DNA of 64,000 bases. Source: Gammaproteobacteria bacterium (lineage in GTDB: Bacteria > Pseudomonadota > Gammaproteobacteria > UBA6429 > Thiohalophilaceae). Under the pieces are notes generated by a model. That model did not search any database, was not told the DNA's origin, and saw only the letters and a program-made list of their open reading frames with translations. Of this stretch, positions 47,165 to 56,368 are shown piece after piece. The translations under genes were made by a program, and so were the position numbers. The DNA is taken from assembly GCA_029881995.1 (NCBI GenBank), contig JAOULO010000012.1, positions 1 through 64,000 on the forward strand, in the 5' to 3' direction. How positions within the stretch are numbered: position 1 is the stretch's first letter; the number at the start of each line of letters is the position of its first letter.

Positions 47165-47785
47165 ATGATCAATTATTATCAGCGCGCCAACTTTCAGACC
47201 AGTGTCCCTAAACCCAGCCTGGCTCCCCCAGACAGCGGCATGGAGGTGGCCTTTGCCGGGCGTTCCAATGCCGGCAAATCCAGCGCCCTCAATGCCATTA
47301 CCAACCAGAATGCCCTGGCCAGGGTCAGTAAAACTCCCGGCCGGACCCAACATCTGATATTTTTTGAGCTTGATGAGCAACGGCGCCTGGTCGACCTGCC
47401 GGGTTATGGCTATGCCAAGGTCCCTCTCAAGATAAAACAGCAGTGGCAAAAAGCCATGGAAACCTATTTAAACGAGCGCCAGTCCCTGCGTGGACTCATC
47501 CTGATGATGGATATTCGCCACCCCCTTACCGACTTTGATATACAGATGCTTGACTGGGCCGTGCATTCTGAGATGCCGGTACATATCCTGCTCACCAAGG
47601 CAGATAAGCTCAAACACGGTGCTGCCAAAAACACACTGCTTAAGGTAAAACGAGAATTACAGGATCTTCCCGATATCAGCCTGCAGTTGTTTTCAGCTAC
47701 AAAAAAGTCCGGAGTAGATGAGGCCAGGGCTATACTCGACACATGGTTAGAAATTAACCAGGCAACAGATATTCAAGAAGAATAA
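47165..47785 (+). CDS. engB: Ribosome biogenesis GTPase EngB (YsxC/YihA)
   Basis: 206-residue essential GTPase for large ribosomal subunit assembly. Start ATG 47165 gives the usual N-terminus ([12 protein letters not shown]); 47153 is an in-frame alternative, and neither has a strong ribosome site. G motifs are [13 protein letters not shown] (G1), [12 protein letters not shown] (G3), LLTKADKL (G4) and SATKKSG (G5). The stop codon overlaps by two bases the T run of the minus-strand sRNA 1 terminator, so the two transcripts converge. Neighbourhood with polA is conserved in gammaproteobacteria. Confidence 0.95.
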   Translation: MINYYQRANFQTSVPKPSLAPPDSGMEVAFAGRSNAGKSSALNAITNQNALARVSKTPGRTQHLIFFELDEQRRLVDLPGYGYAKVPLKIKQQWQKAMETYLNERQSLRGLILMMDIRHPLTDFDIQMLDWAVHSEMPVHILLTKADKLKHGAAKNTLLKVKRELQDLPDISLQLFSATKKSGVDEARAILDTWLEINQATDIQEE

Positions 47786-47908
47786 AAAAAGCCCCGTGTC
47801 CAGGAGTGTGGGGGAGAAAGACACGGAGCTTAAGTTTTTCCCGGCTTGGGGAAACCGGGAACTTTAGTACCCGCCAGGGAGGTTATGCGGGAACCAAGCT
47901 GCTTCAGT
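47784..47908 (-). ncRNA. C-rich-loop small RNA 1 (tandem family)
   Basis: Predicted minus-strand RNA of about 120 nt. Hairpin 1 has CCCGC/GCGGG around a loop with CCTCCC. Hairpin 2 has TTCCCGG/CCGGGAA around TTTCCCC. Hairpin 3 is the terminator AGCTCCGTGTC/GACACGGGGCT around a CTCCCCC-containing loop, followed by seven T. The single U.G pair in that stem works only as minus-strand RNA; the plus strand would have C.A. The loops resemble anti-Shine-Dalgarno seeds, so it probably pairs with mRNA start regions. Its 5' end is inferred from the promoter below. Confidence 0.8.
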
Positions 47909-47912
47909 AATC

Positions 47913-47966
47913 AGTCTAGACACATTTCGATCTTTGTCGCCTCATATCAGGTTAAACAATGTTAAA
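47913..47966 (-). promoter_or_regulatory. Promoter and activator-like repeat of small RNA 1
   Basis: On the minus strand, a -35 of GCGACA is followed by a 16-base spacer and a -10 of TAGACT (plus coordinates 47935-47940 and 47913-47918). Exactly 10 bases upstream of the -35 lies a direct repeat TTTAAC-N4-TTTAAC (47951-47966). The same elements, with the same spacing, occur before small RNA 2. Confidence 0.6.
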
Positions 47967-48018
47967 CCTCATTAAAATTTGTAAAACGTAATATATGAAG
48001 AAAAAAGGCTGAGGGAAT

Positions 48019-48145
48019 AAAAAAAGCTCCGTGTCCAGGAGTGTGGGGGAGAAGACACGGAGCTTAAGTTTTTTCTCGGCTTGGGGAAACCGAGAAATTT
48101 TAGTTACCCGCCAGGGAGGTTATGCGGGAACCAAGCTGCTTCAGT
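48019..48145 (-). ncRNA. C-rich-loop small RNA 2 (tandem family)
   Basis: Second copy, mostly identical to RNA 1 with substitutions in stems that preserve pairing. Hairpin 2 is TTCTCGG/CCGAGAA where RNA 1 has TTCCCGG/CCGGGAA (C-G to U-A), and the terminator stem has U-A where RNA 1 has U.G. Hairpin 1 (CCTCCC loop), hairpin 2 (TTTCCCC loop) and the terminator (CTCCCCC loop, seven T) are kept. Compensatory change indicates selection for RNA structure. Confidence 0.8.
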
Positions 48146-48149
48146 AACC

Positions 48150-48203
48150 AGTCTAGACAAGTTTCGATCTTTGTCAGCCAATGTGATGTTAAAGATTGTT
48201 AAA
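48150..48203 (-). promoter_or_regulatory. Promoter and activator-like repeat of small RNA 2
   Basis: Minus strand -35 CTGACA (48172-48177), 16-base spacer, -10 TAGACT (48150-48155). A direct repeat TTTAAC-N4-TTTAAC (48188-48203) lies again exactly 10 bases upstream of the -35. The spacer between the repeats differs from copy 1 (AATC versus ATTG), so the half-sites are conserved against a drifting background. Confidence 0.6.
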
Positions 48204-48249
48204 TAATTCACACGTTTTGTAATAAAATTGTCAAAAGTGTGATCTGGAT

Positions 48250-48370
48250 AAAAAAATAGCCCCGGGAATTACATTTCGATGTCTTTTCCGGGGCAAACGC
48301 TCATTCAGCTTGGGGGTGGCTGAACGTACTTTACCCGCCAGGGAGGTATGCGGGACGGTCTAAAACCGTA
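48250..48370 (-). ncRNA. C-rich-loop small RNA 3, diverged copy
   Basis: Third family member. Hairpin 1 (CCCGC/GCGGG, CCTCCC loop) is almost unchanged. Hairpin 2 has a new stem (TTCAGC/GCTGAA) around CACCCCC. The terminator stem is GCCCCGG/CCGGGGC, with a small ACAT-CGAA-ATGT hairpin in its loop, followed by TATTTTTTT. An extra ACGGT/ACCGT stem lies near its 5' end. A -35-like TTGAAC sits at 48398-48403, the position expected from copies 1 and 2; the -10 is weak and the upstream repeat is degenerate. Confidence 0.7.
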
Positions 48371-48471
48371 CACCTAAGACCCAGGTATAAATAAAAAGTT
48401 CAACCTAATTTAAGCAAAGATTAAATCATTAATATTACTACAGTTTTAAGCTGATACATATTTTGTGTCCC

Positions 48472-48909
48472 TCATACCTCACAGACCTCAGGTATATCTG
48501 TATCATGACTAAATTGCTGGATCGTACGTTTCCAGTTATCGGGTATCGCAATAATCCTGTGTGTTGAATTTGCAAAAACAATCGTCTGATTTCCCTCGGC
48601 ATGTAACTCACCTGTATTCATATTATAAAACATAAAATTCAGGCGCATATTTGTCCTGCCAACATTTGAGATGTAAAGTTTTACTACCACCTCGTCATAC
48701 AGGAAAAAGTTCTTTTTAAAATTACATCTGGCATCTTTCGTTATTAAAATCATTCCATTGCTAAGATCTTCAAATCCTCCTTCCACTTCATCTTTAACCC
48801 ACAATTCACGAACAATTCCCTGCAACTTAAAAAAATTTAGAAAATACATGTTTTGCAAGGCATTAGTATCACCAATTGTGACTGTTGTTTGGTATTCATA
48901 TACACCCAT
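48472..48909 (-). CDS. Hotdog-fold acyl-CoA thioesterase-like protein
   Basis: 145-residue single hotdog-domain protein similar to 4HBT and enediyne-type thioesterases. YEYQTTVTIGDTNALQNMYF starts the fold, and the long helix LNFFKLQGIVRELWVKDEV follows. The usual catalytic Asp position reads GDTN, so activity and substrate are uncertain. It lies between the small RNA array and the divergent hybrid kinase, and is AT-rich compared with engB and polA. No operon partner. Confidence 0.75.
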   Translation of the reverse strand: MGVYEYQTTVTIGDTNALQNMYFLNFFKLQGIVRELWVKDEVEGGFEDLSNGMILITKDARCNFKKNFFLYDEVVVKLYISNVGRTNMRLNFMFYNMNTGELHAEGNQTIVFANSTHRIIAIPDNWKRTIQQFSHDTDIPEVCEV

Positions 48910-49273
48910 GTTTAATAAAATTCCTTTAATTAATATGCTCCCTAAATATCCATTATTCAGATTTTTCTTTGAACGAATTAACTTTCAAAATCTAACTTCA
49001 CTCTTAGATGTTCAAATCTGTTGAAACAGCTGAACTCATATTTTACTTCAAACCTAAAATATTCAATGTAAATATTACCCAGATACACTACATAAAATAT
49101 TGATAATTAGAATATGAAATAAATAAGCGGCATCATTCCAACTTAAAAGCTAAAACACGCAATTTAAACCGCCGATAAGTATGCTGTAACCAGGGATGAA
49201 AACTGTAGCATTCACCCGTGGTTACACAAATTAATTGTGTACATAAAAAATAAAACTTTTACTCATTAAACAT
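48910..49273. other. AT-rich intergenic region with two hairpins
   Basis: Between the divergent thioesterase and hybrid-kinase genes. Mostly A/T-rich and non-coding. Near the kinase start (49186-49240) lie two inverted repeats, annotated separately. No RNA gene of a known class and no mobile element was recognised. No Shine-Dalgarno sequence is visible before the kinase ATG. Confidence 0.6.
49186..49240 (+). promoter_or_regulatory. Two-hairpin leader or operator before the hybrid kinase
   Basis: Hairpin A: GTAACCA, GGG and TGAA pair with TTCA, CCC and TGGTTAC, 14 bp in all with two single-base bulges and a 10-base loop (49186-49225). Hairpin B: ACACAA / TTGTGT around ATTAA (49224-49240). The two overlap by two bases, so they may be alternative. 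The kinase ATG is 33 bases further on without a visible ribosome site. Confidence 0.4.
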
Positions 49274-51391
49274 ATGGATAAATTTGACCGCGAAAAATTT
49301 CTTGAATTGAAGGCAATAACAAACATTATTGCCTTCAAAGTGGCTATTCCACTTTATCTACTTTTCTGGTTACTCGACATCATTTATGTACCGCAGTTTA
49401 AATGGGAGTTCCTCGGTATACGCCTCATGATTATTCCTGCGGCAATCATTACTTACCTGTGGTTACGCAAGGCACAAACATTTCGGTCCGCTGAACGGGC
49501 TGCCCTGTTTTTTGTTTTTGTCTGTGGCTTAATCCTGAATATCATGATTTATGTTATCGGTAAGGGAGCACTCTATAATATTAATCTGCAGCTTGTTGCC
49601 ATTGGCAGCCTGAGTTTTATTCCCTGGAGTGCTCCCTACTTTTTATTCACCATTGTTGCGATCTATGGCCCTTATCTTGCCATCGAATCCAGATATCTAA
49701 GTAACCCTGACTACATTGCCCAATTTGCTGTAACAGGATTTTTCATCAGTGGTGTCATCACTATCACATGGATATTAGGAAGCTTTCGCAAACAAATGCA
49801 TGAAAAGGAAATCCACATTCGACAGAATCTGATGCAACAAATTAAACGCAGAAAACGTACTGAACTAGAGCTGGTTATTGCGCTGGATCAGGCCCAGGAA
49901 GCCACTCGTGCCAAAGAAATGTTCCTGGCCAATATGAGTCATGAAATTCGTACGCCCCTAACAGCCATCATTGGTTTTGCTGACTCAGCACTTGATGAAG
50001 ATCAAACAAAACAGCAACGAATTTATGCATTACAAACTATCCATCAAAGTGGTCATCATCTTTTACAAATAATTACTGACATCCTCGATTTCTCAAAAAT
50101 AGAAGCCGGTGCACTGCAAATAGAAAAACTTTCCGTTAATACTATTCAATTAGCATCAGAAATCGATTACATGATAAAAGATCAGGCCTTACAGAAAGGA
50201 CTTGAGTTTAAAATAGAGTATGTGTTTCCTGTTCCTGAAACTTTTACCAGCGACCCAGTTCGTATTAAACAGATTCTACTCAACTTCTGCAGTAATGCTA
50301 TCAAGTTCACTGATCAGGGTTCAGTCATATTAACAGTCAAATACCAACAAGCTAATAAAAAGTTAACCTTTAGTGTTGCAGATACCGGTATAGGTATGTC
50401 TGATAAACAGATAAACAATCTGTTCAAACCATTTATACAGGCTGACAATAGTATCGCTAGGCGATTCGGAGGAACAGGTCTCGGTCTTTCTCTTTCAAAA
50501 CAACTTGCCGAGATACTAGACGGAGATATCACTGTCACTAGCAACGTAAATGAAGGCTCTGTATTTGAGTATTCTTTTTATATTGATAAACCCGCAGACA
50601 CACTAATCAGCTCAACCAATGACATATCACTATCAAGTGTGTCCCATCACCGTCAAACACCTTATCTTAAACTGTCTGGCAATATACTTTTGGTTGAAGA
50701 TAATGAATTGAACCAAATACTAATCAAATCCTATCTAGAAAAAATGGGTACTACAGTCACCACAGCTGATAATGGGGAAGTCGCGGTTAGACTGGCACAA
50801 CAACATAATTTCGATCTGATTTTTATGGACATGCAAATGCCAGTCATGCCAGGTATTGATGCCGTACATGAAATACGTACCAATGGGATCACAACTCCCA
50901 TCATCATGTTAACGGCCAATGTAACAAAACAGGATAAACAAAAATGTTTAGATTCAGGTGCCAGTGACTTCATGACTAAGCCTGTTATACGACAAGCGTT
51001 ATATGAAATGACAAAAACATATCTAACTGTTGACCACCAATCCATGTCATACCAGGATTCCACACTCTCTACCCTGTTCGATGAGCAACCTGATACACAA
51101 GACAAAGCCAATGAATATTTTGAGACCTTGATTACCCATCAACAACAAGTCAATCAACATTTTAGGAATACCGAACTCGAGCAGGTAAAAACAAGCCTGA
51201 AAAATCTGAAAGAAACTGCAAATCGACTTGGATACCCAACATTAAGTGAGTTCATCAACACGATTGAATTAAGTGGGATAGATATCGATATCAAGCCTGA
51301 GTCAGAACAGCTTGACGAATTAAACAGGCAACTGGATTCTATTTATCTTGGGTTAAGTCAGATTATGCTAAAGAAGACCCGGGCGGCATAA
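49274..51391 (+). CDS. Hybrid sensor histidine kinase
   Basis: 705 residues. The N-terminal membrane part has about six TM segments (~18-170), resembling integral sensory domains. HisKA has His223 (NMSHEIRTPLTAIIGF), followed by a HATPase (NFCSNAIKFT; DTGIGMSDKQ; GGTGLGLSLSK). A receiver domain (~470-590) has Asp in DLIFMDMQMP and Lys in MTKPVIR. The C-terminal ~100 residues look like a histidine phosphotransfer domain, but the active His position is Lys (KNLKETANRLG), so it seems degenerate. No neighbouring response regulator. Confidence 0.88.
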   Translation: MDKFDREKFLELKAITNIIAFKVAIPLYLLFWLLDIIYVPQFKWEFLGIRLMIIPAAIITYLWLRKAQTFRSAERAALFFVFVCGLILNIMIYVIGKGALYNINLQLVAIGSLSFIPWSAPYFLFTIVAIYGPYLAIESRYLSNPDYIAQFAVTGFFISGVITITWILGSFRKQMHEKEIHIRQNLMQQIKRRKRTELELVIALDQAQEATRAKEMFLANMSHEIRTPLTAIIGFADSALDEDQTKQQRIYALQTIHQSGHHLLQIITDILDFSKIEAGALQIEKLSVNTIQLASEIDYMIKDQALQKGLEFKIEYVFPVPETFTSDPVRIKQILLNFCSNAIKFTDQGSVILTVKYQQANKKLTFSVADTGIGMSDKQINNLFKPFIQADNSIARRFGGTGLGLSLSKQLAEILDGDITVTSNVNEGSVFEYSFYIDKPADTLISSTNDISLSSVSHHRQTPYLKLSGNILLVEDNELNQILIKSYLEKMGTTVTTADNGEVAVRLAQQHNFDLIFMDMQMPVMPGIDAVHEIRTNGITTPIIMLTANVTKQDKQKCLDSGASDFMTKPVIRQALYEMTKTYLTVDHQSMSYQDSTLSTLFDEQPDTQDKANEYFETLITHQQQVNQHFRNTELEQVKTSLKNLKETANRLGYPTLSEFINTIELSGIDIDIKPESEQLDELNRQLDSIYLGLSQIMLKKTRAA

Positions 51392-51398
51392 CAACTAG

Positions 51399-54122
51399 TT
51401 AATGCGCCTCATCCCAATTGTCACCCACACCCACATCCACCACCAGGGGCACTTTTAGACTGGCCGCCTTTTCCATCTCCTGGCGAATGATTTGACTGGC
51501 AGACTCGACTTCAGCTGTGTTTATCTCAAACACCAGTTCATCATGAACCTGCATGATCATTTTTACTGGTAACTGATCACTTATGATTCGCTTCTGTAAC
51601 GTAATCATGGCCCGCTTGATGATGTCCGCTGCAGTACCCTGCATGGGCGCATTAATCGCAGTGCGTTCTGCATACTGACGACGCTGGGCATTACTGGCCT
51701 TAATGTCCGGAATATAAAGGCGTCGACCAAATACCGTTTCCACATAACCCTGCTGGCGGGCCAGTTCGCGAGTCTGTTCCATGTAATCCTTCACACCAGG
51801 GTACCGCTGGAAGTAGAGGTCGACATATTCCTGTGCTTCATTGCGAGTGATATCCAGTTGTTTGGCAAGGCCAAAGGCCGACATGCCATAGATCAAACCA
51901 AAGTTAATGGCCTTGGCCGACCGGCGTTGTTCATTACTGACCTCATCCAGCCCCATGCCAAACACCTCGGCCGCCGTGGCGCGATGAATGTCTTCACCGC
52001 TAGCAAAGGCCTTTAGCAAACCTCGATCTTCCGAGATATGGGCCATAATACGAAGCTCGATCTGGGAATAATCCGCCGCCACCAGTTTGCAGCCTTCAGG
52101 GGCAATAAAGGCCTTTCTGATCTTACGTCCCTCTTCAGTACGAATGGGGATGTTCTGTAGATTTGGATCAGATGACGAAAGTCGACCCGTGGCCGCCACC
52201 GCCTGATGATAAGAGGTATGTACACGACCGGTATCCTTATCGATCATCAGTGGCAGTTTATCGGTATAGGTGGATTTGAGTTTACTCAGACTGCGATGTT
52301 CCAGTATCATTTTTGGCAGCGGGTATTCCTGGGCCAGTTCCTGTAACACGGATTCTGCAGTCGATGGTTGCCCCTTTGGTGTTTTGGATATCACCGGCAG
52401 GCCCTGCTTTTCAAACAGGATAGCCTGGATCTGTTTGGGTGAGCTGAGGTTAAATTCCTGACCCGCGCACTCAAAGGCCTCTTTTTCTATTTCGGCCAGT
52501 CGTTTTTCCAGTGACTTGCTCTGTTTACCCAACAGCTTGCTATCGATCAACACTCCGTTTCGCTCTATACCGGCCAGTATGGGTAATAAAGGTATTTCGA
52601 TTTCTTCGAAGACTTTTTTCAGGCTGGGGATATCTTTCAGGCGCGGCCATAAGGTTTCATGCAATTGCAGGGTGACGTCAGCATCTTCCGCCGCATATGG
52701 TGCGGCCTGCTCAATATCGATCTGGTTAAAGGTAAGCTGTTTGGCGCCCTTACCGGCTATGTCTTCAAAATGGATGGTCTTGTGACCAAGGTATTTGAGT
52801 GCCAGGGTGTCCATGTCATGCCGAGTTGCTGTGCTATCCAGCACATAGGACTCCAGCATGCTGTCGAATGCGATACCCTGCATGTGAATATCGTAATTGG
52901 CCAGCACGTTCATATCATATTTTAGATTCTGACCGACCTTATTCAGCTTAGGGTCTTCCAGCAGGGGTTTAAAGGCCGCGAGCACCTTGTCCCGTTCCAG
53001 TTGGACAGGCGCATCCATATAATCATGGGCCACGGGCAGATAAGCGGCCTCACCTGTCTCCACCGCAAAGGAAAGCCCGACAATCTCCGCCTGCATGTAG
53101 TCCAGGCTGGTGGTTTCCAGATCAAAGGCAAACAGTTTTGATTTTTTGAGTTTGCTTAACCATTTATCCAGTTCGTCATCAGTAAAAATGGTTTCATACT
53201 GTGCCTTAGTCGATTTCTTTGCCGCCTTTGGGGCAGAGGTATTCACCGAGGCAGTAGCACTGCTATCACCCAGCAACTCTTTCAGCCAGGTCTTTAACTC
53301 AAATTGCTGGAACAACTCGATGAGTTTGTCCTTGTCCGCAGGTCGTGCCTTCAAGGTCTTGGGTGTCTCATCCAACTCTACGTCACATTTGATAGTGACC
53401 AGCTCTCTAGAGAGAGGTAATTGTTCCAGGCTATCACGCAGGTACTCGCCGACCTTACCCTTAAACTTGTCCGCATTGGCCATGATCTCATCCAGCGAGC
53501 CGTATTCTTTCAGCCATTTTACCGCGGTTTTCGGACCGACCTTGGGCACACCGGGTACGTTGTCCACGGTGTCGCCGATCAGGGCCAGGTAATCGATGAT
53601 CCGCTCAGGTGGTACACCAAACTTTTGCACCACCCCATCTCGATCCATGGTGGTATCCGTCATGGTATTCACCAGCGAAATATGCTGGTTGACCAGCTGG
53701 GCCATGTCCTTGTCACCGGTAGAGACCACCGCATCCATCCCCAGCTCGGTGGCCTGGGCCGCCAGGGTGCCGATCACATCGTCGGCCTCCACACCGGAAA
53801 CACAGAGCAGCGGCAGCCCCATGGCCTGGACAATCTCATGGATGGGCGCAATCTGGCTGGCCAGGTCTTCCGGCATCGGGGGTCGGTTGGCCTTGTATTC
53901 CTTATACATGTCATTGCGGAAAGTCTTGCCCTTGGCATCGAATACCACCACCACATGTTCCGGACCATAATCTGTGATCAATCGGCGCAACATGTTCACC
54001 ACACCATAAATCGCTCCCGTGGCGTTGCCACTGGAATTCGTCAGAGAGGGCATGGCGTGATAAGCGCGAAACAGGTAGGACGAACCATCGACCAGGACAA
54101 AAGGGGCGTTATTGCTAGACAT
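51399..54122 (-). CDS. polA: DNA polymerase I
   Basis: 907-residue repair and Okazaki-fragment polymerase. It has an N-terminal 5'-3' exonuclease ([27 protein letters not shown]) and a central 3'-5' proofreading domain that keeps the DxE site ([13 protein letters not shown]). The polymerase domain has [17 protein letters not shown] (motif A), [20 protein letters not shown] (motif B) and [10 protein letters not shown] (motif C). It ends only 8 bases from the converging hybrid-kinase stop. Close to engB, as in most gammaproteobacteria. Confidence 0.97.
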   Translation of the reverse strand: MSSNNAPFVLVDGSSYLFRAYHAMPSLTNSSGNATGAIYGVVNMLRRLITDYGPEHVVVVFDAKGKTFRNDMYKEYKANRPPMPEDLASQIAPIHEIVQAMGLPLLCVSGVEADDVIGTLAAQATELGMDAVVSTGDKDMAQLVNQHISLVNTMTDTTMDRDGVVQKFGVPPERIIDYLALIGDTVDNVPGVPKVGPKTAVKWLKEYGSLDEIMANADKFKGKVGEYLRDSLEQLPLSRELVTIKCDVELDETPKTLKARPADKDKLIELFQQFELKTWLKELLGDSSATASVNTSAPKAAKKSTKAQYETIFTDDELDKWLSKLKKSKLFAFDLETTSLDYMQAEIVGLSFAVETGEAAYLPVAHDYMDAPVQLERDKVLAAFKPLLEDPKLNKVGQNLKYDMNVLANYDIHMQGIAFDSMLESYVLDSTATRHDMDTLALKYLGHKTIHFEDIAGKGAKQLTFNQIDIEQAAPYAAEDADVTLQLHETLWPRLKDIPSLKKVFEEIEIPLLPILAGIERNGVLIDSKLLGKQSKSLEKRLAEIEKEAFECAGQEFNLSSPKQIQAILFEKQGLPVISKTPKGQPSTAESVLQELAQEYPLPKMILEHRSLSKLKSTYTDKLPLMIDKDTGRVHTSYHQAVAATGRLSSSDPNLQNIPIRTEEGRKIRKAFIAPEGCKLVAADYSQIELRIMAHISEDRGLLKAFASGEDIHRATAAEVFGMGLDEVSNEQRRSAKAINFGLIYGMSAFGLAKQLDITRNEAQEYVDLYFQRYPGVKDYMEQTRELARQQGYVETVFGRRLYIPDIKASNAQRRQYAERTAINAPMQGTAADIIKRAMITLQKRIISDQLPVKMIMQVHDELVFEINTAEVESASQIIRQEMEKAASLKVPLVVDVGVGDNWDEAH

Positions 54123-54290
54123 GAATAAACGTGTTTCTTAATTGGATAATCGTGGCCGAATCTTACCACAGACAGCCCAAATCGCTTGCTCAGATAGGTT
54201 ATTATCCTACAACTTGATCGCAGGACTGGACAGAGCCGCCTTGATCATCGATTCTTTGAATATACAGTGACACAAGCAGGATATAACAAC

Positions 54291-54650
54291 GTGAAAATTC
54301 CCCCTCTGTTAAGCATGGCGCTGATCACCGGACTGGCCACAAGCTTCCCGGTTTTAGCCGATCAAAAACTCGAGCAACCACCAGAAATTAAGGAAGAACA
54401 TACTCCCCCTGCTGAGGTCATCGACCGCGAGAAGGAACACCTGCCTGAACCTGAAGTTCGCATCATTAAGCGTAAAAAGGTCACTATTGAAGAATACCGT
54501 GTCAATGGCCAACTACGTTATGCCAAGATTATCCCTACCTCTGGCCCTGCCTATTATCTCGTCGATACAGATGGTGATGGTGAACTTGAAACCCGGCATG
54601 ACAATATGAAAAACCCCCCGATACAACAATGGATCCTGTATCAGTGGTAA
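54291..54650 (+). CDS. DUF2782 family small exported protein
   Basis: About 119 residues from GTG 54291, chosen because AGGA sits 9 bases upstream; an in-frame GTG at 54267 is less likely. The signal peptide (LLSMALITGLATSFPVLA) is followed by an acidic linker and the DUF2782 core: VRIIKRKKVTIEEYRVNGQL, RYAKIIPTSGPAYYLVD and WILYQW at the C-terminus. Function unknown; in gammaproteobacteria it regularly sits between polA and thrB. Confidence 0.85.
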   Translation: MKIPPLLSMALITGLATSFPVLADQKLEQPPEIKEEHTPPAEVIDREKEHLPEPEVRIIKRKKVTIEEYRVNGQLRYAKIIPTSGPAYYLVDTDGDGELETRHDNMKNPPIQQWILYQW

Positions 54651-54673
54651 CACCAGCTCGGTAATAAAAAGCT

Positions 54674-55612
54674 ATGTCGGTCTATACCCTGGTCGGTGAA
54701 ACTGATCTTAAACGCTGCCTGCAAGATTATCAGGCCGGTGAACTGCTCAGTTATACCGGTATTCGTGACGGCATAGAAAATACCAACTACTTCGTCACAA
54801 CAGACAAAGGCGAGTATGTCCTGACAATTTTTGAATATATTGGTGAAGATGATGCTCAGTATAGTCTCGACTTGATGCAGCACCTTGCCAGCCAGGGCCT
54901 GCCATGCCCTATGCCACACCATGACTCACAGGGCCAAAGCCTTTATCGTATACACGACAAACCTGCCTGCCTCGTCAGCCGGCTTTGCGGCCAATCTCCA
55001 GCTGAGATTAACTCCAGGCATTGTTCGGCCATTGGCGATGTACTGGCCCGTTTCCATCTGGCCAGCCAGTCAATGAAATCCCATCGACCAAACAACCGTA
55101 ATGCCACATGGCGCCATACCACAGCGGAACGTTTACAGGCCTTTCTCAATCCAGAACAAAAGACGCTTTTAGCCGATGAACTGCTCTTTCAGGAGACCGA
55201 CCTGTCTCATTTGCCCCAGGGACATATTCATGCCGACCTGTTCCAGGACAACACCCTGTTTCAGCAGAATCAACTAAGTGGTCTACTGGATCTGTATGAC
55301 GCCTGCCATGATATCTATTTGTATGACCTTGCGATCACAGCCACGGACTGGTGCAGCCATGAAAACGGGGAGTTTGACCCAGTCCGTTTACAAAGCCTGC
55401 TCGATGGATACACGGCCATTCGCCCCATCTCATCAGATGAGCAGGCTGCCTGGCCAGTATTACTGCGACGTGCTGCCCTGCGTTTCTGGCTATCAAGACT
55501 CAAAAGCCGACATTTTCCCAACGAAGGCCATCTGACTCAGGAAAAAGATCCTCAGGTTTATCATCGACTTCTGCAACACTACCGAATAAGCCCTCAAATG
55601 TGGCCGGGGTAA
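54674..55612 (+). CDS. thrB: Homoserine kinase, APH-fold type
   Basis: 312-residue homoserine kinase of the choline/aminoglycoside-kinase fold (type found in pseudomonads and relatives), converting homoserine to O-phosphohomoserine for threonine synthesis. GIENTNYFVTTDKGEYVLTI is the nucleotide region, HIHADLFQDNTLF the Brenner-type catalytic loop, and LDLYDACHDIYLYDLAI the DFG-equivalent. It lies 23 bases after DUF2782 in the usual order. Confidence 0.93.
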   Translation: MSVYTLVGETDLKRCLQDYQAGELLSYTGIRDGIENTNYFVTTDKGEYVLTIFEYIGEDDAQYSLDLMQHLASQGLPCPMPHHDSQGQSLYRIHDKPACLVSRLCGQSPAEINSRHCSAIGDVLARFHLASQSMKSHRPNNRNATWRHTTAERLQAFLNPEQKTLLADELLFQETDLSHLPQGHIHADLFQDNTLFQQNQLSGLLDLYDACHDIYLYDLAITATDWCSHENGEFDPVRLQSLLDGYTAIRPISSDEQAAWPVLLRRAALRFWLSRLKSRHFPNEGHLTQEKDPQVYHRLLQHYRISPQMWPG

Positions 55613-55852
55613 GTGAACAGGCTGTGGATAACTTTGTGAATAAAAAATGTGACTCACTTATCATTTTTATGCTTTTATCTAATACGGTTATTAGCCCAAA
55701 GACAAATGAAAAAAATTATCCTTAAAAATCAAAATATTGTATTATTTTGCAACTAGAAAATTCATGTCTCATAAAAACAACAGACTGAAATAACCTATTT
55801 TTGTTACTGTGTATAACTATTCTCTAATAAACCTGAGCAATTCACTCATATA

Positions 55853-56368
55853 ATGCAGGCCCTAATCCAACGACTCGAACAAATCAGCGAATATACCGGC
55901 CGAGCCGTGGCCTGGTTGACCCTGTTGATGGTGCTGATCACCTTTGTGGTGGTGGTATTGCGCTACCTGTTCGATACTGGCTCCATCGCCCTGCAGGAGT
56001 CGATCACCTATCTGCATGCCTTTGTCTTCATGCTGGGGGCGGCCTATACCCTGAAGCACGAGGGCCATGTAAGGGTGGATATTTTCTATCGCAACATGAC
56101 GCCTCAAAAACAGGCCAGAGTGGATTTCTTTGGCTGCCTGCTCCTGCTCATCCCGGTTTGCCTGTTCATTACTATTAGTAGTTGGGACTATGTACTCACC
56201 TCCTGGTCATTACTGGAAGGTTCACAGGAAGCCGGTGGGCTTCCCCTGGTCTACCTGCTCAAGACCACCATGCTGGTGATGACCCTGTTGATTCTGATCC
56301 AGGGTCTGGCCCAGTTACTACGGGCCTGGCGCAACTGGCGTTTCCCACAGGAGACCAGCCATGGCTGA
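55853..56368 (+). CDS. TRAP transporter small permease (DctQ-type)
   Basis: 171-residue four-TM small permease of a TRAP transporter. Helices lie at ~18-40, ~55-75, ~95-116 and ~135-158. Its stop overlaps the large-permease start by 8 bases. Substrates are typically C4-dicarboxylates or other organic acids. No periplasmic binding protein (DctP) gene is adjacent; it must come from elsewhere. Confidence 0.9.
   Translation: MQALIQRLEQISEYTGRAVAWLTLLMVLITFVVVVLRYLFDTGSIALQESITYLHAFVFMLGAAYTLKHEGHVRVDIFYRNMTPQKQARVDFFGCLLLLIPVCLFITISSWDYVLTSWSLLEGSQEAGGLPLVYLLKTTMLVMTLLILIQGLAQLLRAWRNWRFPQETSHG

Noticed and set aside
47784-48370. CsrB/RsmY-like CsrA sponge on the plus strand
   Set aside because: The plus-strand loops contain GGA motifs (AGGAG, GGGGA, AGGGA), but T runs and promoters point to the minus strand, and the terminator stem of copy 1 would contain a C.A mismatch on the plus strand.
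47784-48370. CRISPR array
   Set aside because: Only three long, divergent units with internal hairpins and terminators; no short regular repeats and no cas genes.
53421-54128. Long plus-strand open frame opposite polA
   Set aside because: Antisense shadow of the 5'-exonuclease part of polA; no independent ribosome site or protein-family signature.
55623-55816. Pair of DnaA-box-like 9-mers (TTATCCACA, TTATACACA) as an origin or DnaA-titration site
   Set aside because: Two sites 185 bases apart, with further copies at 37105 and 47020. About two such matches are expected by chance in this window, and no origin genes are near.
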